The notes beneath the pieces were generated by a model. The model made no database searches, had not been told where the DNA came from, and saw only the letters and a program-made list of their open reading frames with translations. A DNA stretch of 64,000 bases, taken from Sphingobacterium alkalisoli (GTDB lineage Bacteria > Bacteroidota > Bacteroidia > Sphingobacteriales > Sphingobacteriaceae). Numbering within the stretch: position 1 is the stretch's first letter; every line of letters begins with the position of its first letter. Shown piece after piece: positions 57,762 through 64,000 of the stretch. The translations under genes and the position numbers were made by a program. Where the stretch lies: assembly GCF_005049105.1 (NCBI RefSeq), contig NZ_SUKA01000001.1, positions 1,426,001-1,490,000 of the forward strand, given 5' to 3'.

Positions 57762-58176
57762 CACCATTGTCAGCATCTGTTAATGTGATTTTGACAACAA
57801 TAGGTCTGTCGATATCATCGGCCTCTGGTGATCTAGTCTCAGCAAATATCGTCACCAAACCAACTTGATAACTGAATGAATAATGGGTCTCCCTGATAGT
57901 GGCAGGTATTGCATCAAATGCGGTACTGCTATTTGCAAATTCCAACGCAACTTGTGTCGTACCAAAATTATAATATTGGGCGTCCAATTCCGGAAATGGA
58001 ATATCAACAGCATAAACACCTGAACCTACTCCGTCTTCTACCCAGTCACCCGGTTGGATCGTATGTGTATATGTTATACCTGGTAAGAAATTGTTCGTAA
58101 TGTATTCTTTAGTACAGGAATTTAACGTTAGCAAAGAAATACTGCCTATGGCGAGAGCGAGTAATATTTTTTTCAT
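57754..58176 (-). CDS. Small lipoprotein of unknown function
   Basis: A 140-residue protein with a lipoprotein signal peptide (MKKILLALAIGSISLLTLNSC, Cys at about residue 21). The remainder is acidic and beta-rich (THTIQPGDWVEDGVG, HYSFSYQVGLVTIFAETRSP) with no family I recognise; similar short lipoproteins are common in Sphingobacteriaceae. It has its own -7 box and a terminator overlapping its stop codon, so it is a single-gene unit. Confidence 0.72.
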   Translation of the reverse strand: MKKILLALAIGSISLLTLNSCTKEYITNNFLPGITYTHTIQPGDWVEDGVGSGVYAVDIPFPELDAQYYNFGTTQVALEFANSSTAFDAIPATIRETHYSFSYQVGLVTIFAETRSPEADDIDRPIVVKITLTDADNGGN

Positions 58177-58255
58177 GGGATCAATTGTTAAGTTAGTAAA
58201 ATATTGTGTTTTAATAATTTTATGACCTGATAAATTGTTGTTGGTTTAATCATAG

Positions 58256-58263
58256 CAAATATA
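58256..58263 (-). promoter_or_regulatory. -7 promoter box for the small lipoprotein gene
   Basis: TATATTTG on the minus strand matches TAnnTTTG exactly, about 80 bases upstream of the start codon. No -33 box at the usual distance. Confidence 0.5.
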
Positions 58264-58358
58264 TTGCCATAAAAAACCTTCATGATGTTCGGGTAATGCA
58301 ACTATCAAAGTTCTTAATGGCTAGTGGGCCAAGCGTAACGAACTCAAAGATACCTTCA

Positions 58359-58396
58359 AAAAAAAGGTCAATCCGAATTCGGGTTGACCTTTTTTT
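58359..58396 (-). terminator. Terminator of the His-rich lipoprotein gene
   Basis: A 19-base stem with no loop in the DNA (58359-58377 with 58378-58396, one G-U pair), with A- and T-runs at the ends, just downstream of the minus-strand stop at 58416. Confidence 0.85.
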
Positions 58397-58415
58397 GATA
58401 GTTTATACTTGTATG

Positions 58416-59228
58416 CTATTCAGCCGCAAGATTAATTTTCCGCTCAACGGAAACATTGTCGCCTGTAAGTGCGTTACCATCTTTATCCACTAAAGACAAT
58501 TTCACATTTGTTTCGCCCATAGGAAGATTTAAAACTTCATAGGGTGTCCATTGATCTAATGTGAAATCCTGACCATTTATTGTAGCCTTTACTTTGTTTG
58601 CATCCGCTCCTAAAGACGTATTAACGACGAAGAAATCTAACAGCAATGTTTTCGTGTCTGCTCCTTTGTAATCGCCTTTTGGACGGCTATAGAATAATGA
58701 CGCTTCGGTGGGAGTCGGTAACTCTTCTATTTTGCCTTCGCCATTTACTTTAAATTTAATCAATTTAGAGGCTTCAGGTGTTTTAATCGACTCGTGGAAT
58801 GACCTCGATAAAAAGGACAATAGATAGTGCTCTGAATTAACCGCTACGGTATGCGTATGCTCTGGTTTATAAAGTGCGACATAGGGCTTATTGTCTAAGA
58901 TGAAATGGATGTGTTGCCCCTCATGCGAATTCGCCATATGATGGTCGTGCTCCGTCTGCTCGGTTAATTTGAAGTTCTGTACATCATATTTTACCGTGAT
59001 ATTCGCAGAATCACTGCCGGACTTCTCCGAGGTAATGGACGCAATTTTCAGCGTAGCACCGGGAAATTCCTTTGCATGCGCAAGGGGATTGACTGCTACG
59101 GTGCCTGCCGTATCAGATAAAGCGGTTGAATCTTGGACTTCACCATCTGTATTTTTTGTCGTGTTATTGCAGGATACAATTGTTGCAGAGATAGCTAAAA
59201 TTGCCAATGTGGATTTCAATGTTTTCAT
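58416..59228 (-). CDS. Lipoprotein with a histidine-rich segment, function unknown
   Basis: A 270-residue protein with a lipoprotein signal peptide (MKTLKSTLAILAISATIVSC, Cys at residue 20) and a Thr/Asn/Asp-rich linker. Residues about 90-130 are His-rich (EHDHHMANSHEGQHIHF, then KPEHTHTVAVNSEHYLL), which suggests metal binding. The C-terminal half looks like an Ig-type or beta-sandwich domain (INGQDFTLDQWTPYEVLNLP, TNVKLSLVDKDG). It should be anchored in the outer membrane or periplasm. It is separated from hemL by 97 bases and not clearly in that operon. Confidence 0.68.
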   Translation of the reverse strand: MKTLKSTLAILAISATIVSCNNTTKNTDGEVQDSTALSDTAGTVAVNPLAHAKEFPGATLKIASITSEKSGSDSANITVKYDVQNFKLTEQTEHDHHMANSHEGQHIHFILDNKPYVALYKPEHTHTVAVNSEHYLLSFLSRSFHESIKTPEASKLIKFKVNGEGKIEELPTPTEASLFYSRPKGDYKGADTKTLLLDFFVVNTSLGADANKVKATINGQDFTLDQWTPYEVLNLPMGETNVKLSLVDKDGNALTGDNVSVERKINLAAE

Positions 59229-59325
59229 ATTAATTCTATAGATTAAAGATTCTCATTAACCCTTTTAACAGCTAAATTGAATTTTTGTTTTATCTAATTG
59301 TCTATTGATAAGTTTAATGCTTTTG

Positions 59326-60639
59326 TTATACGAATACTGCTTCTAATGCTTCTCGAATAGCAAAATGTGTGGTTTCCAGATCTTCCGGTGTATGGGCAGC
59401 AGATATAAAACCGACTTCATAACCTGAAGGACCAAAATAGATACCTCGGTTTAACAATTCTCGGTGCATCACTTTATATTTTTCCATTGATGATGGATCT
59501 ATTTGATCAGCACGCTGAATCTTTTTATCGGTAGCAAATGCAAACCAGAATATAGAGCCGATGGTAAAAATTGAAACAGGATAATTCTTTTCGCGTATAA
59601 AATCACGGATACGTGAGACAAACGTAGACGTCGTCTCCTCTAATTTTTCGTAGAATCCGGGTTGTGACAGGATCGTAAGTGTTGCTATTCCTGCAGCCAT
59701 GGCAACTGGATTGCCAGACAATGTGCCCGCTTGGTAAACACCGCCATCTGGAGAAATGTATCCCATGATATCATTAGAAGCACCATAGGCTCCTACAGGC
59801 ATTCCTCCTCCAATAATCTTGCCGTAGGTCAATATATCCGGCTGGACATCGTAATGCTTTGCGGCGCCTTCAAACCCTAATCGGAAGCCCGTAATCACTT
59901 CGTCAAAGATCAATAATGAACCATTCGATGTAGTGATATCTCTTAAATACTGTATGTAGGCTTTGTCTTGGATGAGTAGGCCGTTGTTAGCAGGTATACC
60001 TTCGATGATAACGGCCGCGATCTGGCCTTCAAAATCTGAGAATACTTTATCCAGCGCAGCGATATCATTTAATGCGATAACGATTGTTTCATCGGCGAAA
60101 GCTTTCGGAACACCCGCAGAGGATGTTTCTCCAAATGTGACCAGTCCGGATCCTGCTTTTACCAATAGGGAATCTGAGTGACCGTGGTAACAGCCTTCAA
60201 ATTTAACGATCTTATCGCGCTTCGTATATCCGCGGGCCAGACGGATAGCCGACATGACAGCTTCCGTGCCAGAGCTGACGAAACGAATCTTATCGACGTA
60301 TCGATTATTGGATATAATTAGTTCGGCTAAGGTATTCTCTAGTTGGGTTGGCGCCCCAAAACTCAACCCTTTATGCAGTTGTGCTGAAACAGCCTCGCGG
60401 ATTTCGATATTGTTGTGTCCTAAAATTAAAGGTCCCCATGAACAGCAATAATCGATAAATTCATTGCCATCGGCATCCCATAAGTGTGCCTTATCGCCAC
60501 GCTCGATAAAAAGTGGAGTGCCATAGACAGATTTAAATGCACGGACGGGGGAATTTACGCCTCCAGGAAAATAGTTTTTAGCTTTTTCGTATAGCGTTGC
60601 TGATTTAACCCGTGAAATATCGGGTACTTGATTTGTCAT
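59326..60639 (-). CDS. hemL: Glutamate-1-semialdehyde 2,1-aminomutase
   Basis: A 437-residue PLP enzyme that makes 5-aminolevulinate from glutamate-1-semialdehyde. The opening FPGGVNSPVRAFKSV is the family signature, VSSGTEAVMSAIRLARG binds PLP, and the catalytic lysine is in LTYGKIIGGGMPVGAYG (about residue 265). It belongs to the heme cluster hemA-hemCD-hemB-hemL, 24 bases after hemB. Confidence 0.97.
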   Translation of the reverse strand: MTNQVPDISRVKSATLYEKAKNYFPGGVNSPVRAFKSVYGTPLFIERGDKAHLWDADGNEFIDYCCSWGPLILGHNNIEIREAVSAQLHKGLSFGAPTQLENTLAELIISNNRYVDKIRFVSSGTEAVMSAIRLARGYTKRDKIVKFEGCYHGHSDSLLVKAGSGLVTFGETSSAGVPKAFADETIVIALNDIAALDKVFSDFEGQIAAVIIEGIPANNGLLIQDKAYIQYLRDITTSNGSLLIFDEVITGFRLGFEGAAKHYDVQPDILTYGKIIGGGMPVGAYGASNDIMGYISPDGGVYQAGTLSGNPVAMAAGIATLTILSQPGFYEKLEETTSTFVSRIRDFIREKNYPVSIFTIGSIFWFAFATDKKIQRADQIDPSSMEKYKVMHRELLNRGIYFGPSGYEVGFISAAHTPEDLETTHFAIREALEAVFV

Positions 60640-60663
60640 ATCTATTTATTTAAAACAGGTGAT

Positions 60664-61635
60664 TTATTTCAACCAACCTTTTTCCAATACTTCTTTCGCA
60701 TGATAGGTGAGAATGGCGGTAGCTCCGGCACGACGGAAGCTGAGCAACGTTTCTACGATGGCACTTTCCTGCAACCAGCCATTTTGAATAGCTGCTTTAA
60801 GCATTGCATATTCTCCTGATACATTATAGGCAGCAATAGGAAGATCGAAATTGTCGTGTAGTAGCTTGATGATGTCCAAATAGGGTAGACCAGGTTTTAC
60901 CATTAAAAAATCTGCCCCTTCCTCTACATCCAATCGAGCTTCAATTAATGCTTCACGTGTATTTGCGGGATTCATCTGGTATGTTTTTTTGTCTCCCTTT
61001 TTAGGAGCGGAGCCGAGTGCATCGCGGAATGGACCATAAAATGAGGATGCGTATTTGGCGGTATAGGACATCAGTGAAACGTTGGTAAAACCATTTTCAT
61101 CTAATACATTACGAATAAAACCGATGCGTCCATCCATCATATCCGAAGGTGCAATGATATCGGCGCCCGCTTGGGCATGTGCCAATGCCATTTTTCCTAA
61201 TACAACCAATGTCTCATCGTTTAATATCTCGCCATTCTCAACGATACCATCGTGACCATCTGAACTATAGGGGTCCAGTGCGACGTCGGTAACGACACAG
61301 GCCTCAGGAAAGTGCTTTTTTACAGCTTCAATCGCTCTTAAATAAAGGGTTCCTTCACGGTAGCTTTCCGTAGCAAATTTGTCTTTTAGCGACTCTTCTA
61401 CGGCGGGAAATATATCAAAAGTAGTTAGACCTAATTTCAGGCAACTTTCGATTTCACGTAATAGGTTATCAATAGAATGACGATATATTCCAGGCATTGA
61501 TGACACTTCCGTTTTTTGATTTTCGCCTTCCACAATGAAGAGTGGGAAAATCAAATTGGAAGGTAACAAATAAGTCTCCTGTATCATGTTGCGGATGACA
61601 GCAGATTTTCTATTTCTTCTTGGTCGTTGTAACAT
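60664..61635 (-). CDS. hemB: Porphobilinogen synthase (delta-aminolevulinic acid dehydratase)
   Basis: The 323-residue protein starts LQRPRRNRKSAVIRNMIQET after Met. The active-site lysines are in MSYTAKYASSFYGPFRDA and FLMVKPGLPYLDII. The metal-site region DVALDPYSSDGHDGI lacks the three Cys of the zinc enzymes, which points to a magnesium- or potassium-dependent type. It joins two ALA molecules to porphobilinogen. It is encoded 33 bases after hemCD. Confidence 0.96.
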   Translation of the reverse strand: MLQRPRRNRKSAVIRNMIQETYLLPSNLIFPLFIVEGENQKTEVSSMPGIYRHSIDNLLREIESCLKLGLTTFDIFPAVEESLKDKFATESYREGTLYLRAIEAVKKHFPEACVVTDVALDPYSSDGHDGIVENGEILNDETLVVLGKMALAHAQAGADIIAPSDMMDGRIGFIRNVLDENGFTNVSLMSYTAKYASSFYGPFRDALGSAPKKGDKKTYQMNPANTREALIEARLDVEEGADFLMVKPGLPYLDIIKLLHDNFDLPIAAYNVSGEYAMLKAAIQNGWLQESAIVETLLSFRRAGATAILTYHAKEVLEKGWLK

Positions 61636-61668
61636 ATTATTAGTTATTTAGATCCCTAATCTTTGTCC

Positions 61669-63258
61669 CTATTTGTAGTCTAGACCAAATATGGCTTCCG
61701 CCAGACCGATTTCATCCGGTGTGAAGGGCAACGAATAAGTTAATCCCATTGAGGCAATAGCAGCAGCCGTAGAATGCCCGATGCAGATGATTTTTTGACC
61801 GGGATCGACTAAGTTTTCCTGGAAATAAGCCTCTACGTTGCTTGGACTGGTAAATATCAATACGTCTGCATTTGATTTATCTACATTTTCGGCAAGTACC
61901 GTTTCGTAAATAGGGACGTCGATTACTTTGGTGTTTTCCGTAAGTTCTTTTTGAATCGTTTGCAAGGATCCTTCAGCACGTGGAATCAATACCGTTTGCC
62001 CATCCACGAGTTTGGCGAATTCTTTAGCGATAGCCTCTGTCTTGATTCCTAAATTATCACCGGAAAAATCTGCTATACGATTGTATTTACGTAAGGCATC
62101 TTCGGAACCGCGACCCAGAACAGCAATCTTTGTTTTCTTTAACACCAAAGGTTCTAATTTGAAAAAGTGCTCGATGGCATTTTTACTGTTGAAGAATATC
62201 CAATCAGCTCGTTTTAGGATAAAGGAGTCCAACTTGTTAATAGTAGGATAAATTTTGATTAGCGAACGATCATCAATGGCGATACGGTGTTTTGTCAGCC
62301 ATCTCGCCAGATATGAATTCTCATCTAGATCCCTGGTGATGAATACGCTTGAAGGCATCTTTCTGTCTTTTCCAAATTTTGAAAAAATGAGTTCCGCTAG
62401 ACCTTCTGTCGTGTCTGATTGTATAAAAAAACGATCTGGGAAGTCTTCATTGTCGTCCGCGATGGATGTCCATGTTTCATATTTACCTTCATTTTTTCGG
62501 CAGTAAGAGCCCAATGGAGCATGACAACCTCCATCAAACAGATTTAAAACCTTACGCTCAACAGCGATCGTTTCTGCGACTTCGTTATTGTGTATCTTTT
62601 GAAGAATAGCAAATAAATCCTGATCGGCTTCGCGGATCTGAATAGCCAGTACGCCTTGTGCCGGCGCTGGAATGAGCTCTACCGGAGAAATCTCTTCAAT
62701 GTGGAAATCGGAAAGATCCATTTCGATCCGGGCGACACCTGCTTTAGCTAAGACAATTGCATCATATTTTTCGTCCCGTAATTTCTGAATACGCGTTTGT
62801 AGGTTCCCTCTAAGATCTGTAAACTCTAGATCAGGTCTTAATGACAATAGTTGAGCTTTACGACGATTGGAAGAGGTGCCGACACTTGCATTGTGCTTTA
62901 GCGAAAGCCGTTTCTTTATATCGACACAGTCTTTGTGAATGATCAAAAGTTCGGAGGCATCTTCTCGTTCAGATACTGCTGCAATAATGAGCCCTGGCGG
63001 ATTTACCGTCGGTAAATCTTTATGTGAATGTACAGCAAGATCAATCTGCGCATTCAGTAATTCTTCTTCGAGTTCTTTGGTGAAGAATCCTTTGCCTTCC
63101 AGTTTGTCCAATCGGAGGTGCTGAATAATGTCACCTTGGGTTTTAATAATTTTTAATTCGACTTCGATTCCAATTTCTGCTAATCTATCTTTTACGAAGT
63201 TGGCTTGCCATAGTGCTAGTTGACTGCCTCGGGTACCAATTATTAATTTTCTGCTCAC
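61669..63258 (-). CDS. hemC-hemD: HemC-HemD fusion: hydroxymethylbilane synthase / uroporphyrinogen-III synthase
   Basis: A 529-residue two-domain protein. Residues 1 to about 300 are porphobilinogen deaminase: KLIIGTRGSQLALWQ, HSHKDLPT, and the Cys that carries the dipyrromethane cofactor in LFDGGCHAPLGSY. Residues from about 300 are HemD-like (DGQTVLIPRAEGS, ADVLIFTSPSNVEAYF). The two enzymes act in sequence, so the fusion can pass on the unstable hydroxymethylbilane. The frame continues to a TTG at 63294 that lies in a -7 box; the real start is GTG at 63258 (MSRKLIIGTRGS). Confidence 0.92.
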   Translation of the reverse strand: MSRKLIIGTRGSQLALWQANFVKDRLAEIGIEVELKIIKTQGDIIQHLRLDKLEGKGFFTKELEEELLNAQIDLAVHSHKDLPTVNPPGLIIAAVSEREDASELLIIHKDCVDIKKRLSLKHNASVGTSSNRRKAQLLSLRPDLEFTDLRGNLQTRIQKLRDEKYDAIVLAKAGVARIEMDLSDFHIEEISPVELIPAPAQGVLAIQIREADQDLFAILQKIHNNEVAETIAVERKVLNLFDGGCHAPLGSYCRKNEGKYETWTSIADDNEDFPDRFFIQSDTTEGLAELIFSKFGKDRKMPSSVFITRDLDENSYLARWLTKHRIAIDDRSLIKIYPTINKLDSFILKRADWIFFNSKNAIEHFFKLEPLVLKKTKIAVLGRGSEDALRKYNRIADFSGDNLGIKTEAIAKEFAKLVDGQTVLIPRAEGSLQTIQKELTENTKVIDVPIYETVLAENVDKSNADVLIFTSPSNVEAYFQENLVDPGQKIICIGHSTAAAIASMGLTYSLPFTPDEIGLAEAIFGLDYK

Positions 63259-63291
63259 TATATTAGATTTACGGTAAGAAAAAGCTATCTG

Positions 63292-63299
63292 CAAAGGTA
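63292..63299 (-). promoter_or_regulatory. -7 promoter box for hemCD-hemB-hemL
   Basis: TACCTTTG on the minus strand matches TAnnTTTG exactly, about 35 bases before the GTG start. It shows that the hemCD operon is transcribed separately from hemA. Confidence 0.6.
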
Positions 63300-63431
63300 A
63301 CCAAATGAGAGGATAATCTTGCTTTCAAATGAATAATAAGCGTAAACGAATTCGTTCATATTCTCGGAGAAGTCGCTCAGGTGAGTTTATGCTATATAAA
63401 GTACTTTAAGTTAGCGAAATCGCGTTAGCTT

Positions 63432-64000
63432 TTAATTGTTTTCTGTTTCGTTGTTTCTCACCAGAATTTCTTTAGCCATCACCATGGGAACTTTAATGTA
63501 TTTTTTTTCCATATAGTTGATCACTTTTTCGAGAACTTCACGAGCCTGAGGGTCTAAGTTGCGCAGGTCATGTGCAAACACCTCGTTTAGCGCAGTAGCA
63601 CGTATTTCTTTGATTTTATCGGGCACTTGACGCATAGCCACTTCTACGCGACGTTGTTTGATAAGGGGAAGGAATTCTTTAATGTTCTCACAGATGATTT
63701 TATCCGCGCTTTCTAGTTCGTTATAGCGTTCTTGAATGTTTTTCTCTGCGATAGCTTGAAGACTACTTACTTCAATATAGTGAATAGGATAGTCGACTAA
63801 TACTTGGGCGTCTAAATCATTTGGAATGGCCAAATCGACGATGACTTTTTTGTCCGTTTGTCCATTGAGCAATGATTGATATAGATCACTGTTAATAATC
63901 GCTTCGGGAGCACCTGTACAGGTAATCATGACATCAAATCCGTTCTTGTAGTTTTTTAACTCTGACAGGGGATATGATTCAGCATTTAGTTCCCGTGCTA
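63432..64000 (-). CDS. hemA: Glutamyl-tRNA reductase, C-terminal part (5' end outside window)
   Basis: The frame is open to the window edge and gives 189 residues of a minus-strand gene. The segment ARELNAESYPLSELKNYKNG then FDVMITCTGAPEAI is the NADPH-domain part of HemA, followed by the C-terminal dimerisation helices (INYMEKKYIKVPMV near the end). HemA reduces glutamyl-tRNA to glutamate-1-semialdehyde, the first heme step; HemL takes the product on. An internal ATG at 63929 is not the start. Confidence 0.92.
   Translation of the reverse strand, partial: ARELNAESYPLSELKNYKNGFDVMITCTGAPEAIINSDLYQSLLNGQTDKKVIVDLAIPNDLDAQVLVDYPIHYIEVSSLQAIAEKNIQERYNELESADKIICENIKEFLPLIKQRRVEVAMRQVPDKIKEIRATALNEVFAHDLRNLDPQAREVLEKVINYMEKKYIKVPMVMAKEILVRNNETENN

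Noticed and set aside
63295..63431. A terminator for hemA in the hemA-hemCD gap
   Set aside because: Only short palindromes (AAAGTACTTT, GCGAAATCGC) are present, without a stable stem and T run.

Overview
The window is about 64 kb of chromosome from a member of the Bacteroidota, most probably family Sphingobacteriaceae (Sphingobacterium/Pedobacter-like). The evidence is the Bacteroidota promoter signature (TTTG, about 19 bases, TAnnTTTG) seen exactly at 269-299 and as TAnnTTTG boxes before many genes, the near absence of Shine-Dalgarno sites, a type IX secretion sorting domain, the long insert-bearing IspG, the ATP synthase cluster lacking beta and epsilon genes, and the secreted NHL/DUF6443/RHS proteins typical of the phylum. 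No tRNA or rRNA gene, CRISPR array or intact insertion sequence was seen.

Layout. 1-10.9 kb: end of nusG, then rplK-rplA-rplJ-rplL-rpoB-rpoC, closed by a 46-base perfect palindrome. 10.9-17.3 kb: a hexuronate (mannonate) catabolism island: KDPG aldolase and KDG kinase on the minus strand, divergent from an SDR mannonate oxidoreductase, uxuA and an MFS transporter, ending with a LacI-type regulator. 17.3-30.9 kb: mostly housekeeping genes (lolA-like, ftsK, a DUF4397 lipoprotein, tyrS, an AcpH-like gene, an APC permease, kup, a small T9SS-domain protein, ispG, a LiaF-like protein). 30.9-31.3 kb: a gene-poor stretch with a decayed reading frame and a structured segment. 31.3-42.4 kb: mlaE-mlaF, a SAM methyltransferase, a 604-residue uncharacterised protein, purU, parE, an outer-membrane beta-barrel, a cupin sugar isomerase and a PIF1-type helicase. 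42.4-48.3 kb: the F-type ATP synthase cluster atpI-(atpI-like)-B-E-F-H-A-G.

48.3-57.7 kb is the accessory region. It holds a 912-residue secreted RHS-associated protein, then a 1524-residue NHL-Ig-DUF6443-RHS polymorphic-toxin protein whose tip carries an HH motif like HNH/Endo VII-type nucleases, a 118-residue candidate immunity gene, a frameshifted cassette gene, an AT-rich array in which CGTTA recurs in exact 21-base register over about 300 bases, and a fragment of an IS256-type transposase. The 21-base array fits no repeat class I know and is the most unusual feature of the window. 57.7-64 kb returns to the chromosome backbone: two small lipoproteins and the heme pathway on the minus strand (hemA partial, hemC-hemD fusion, hemB, hemL).

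How the genes work together: the first 11 kb is the ribosomal stalk plus RNA polymerase. The uxu island takes hexuronate-derived mannonate to KDG, KDPG, pyruvate and glyceraldehyde-3-phosphate. The atp genes build F0 and most of F1. The hem genes run from glutamyl-tRNA to uroporphyrinogen III. Several starts were moved downstream of the longest open frame because the apparent TTG start lies inside a TAnnTTTG promoter box (ftsK, atpI, hemCD) or because a signal peptide or family start argues for it (atpB, kup, atpG, the DUF4397 gene).
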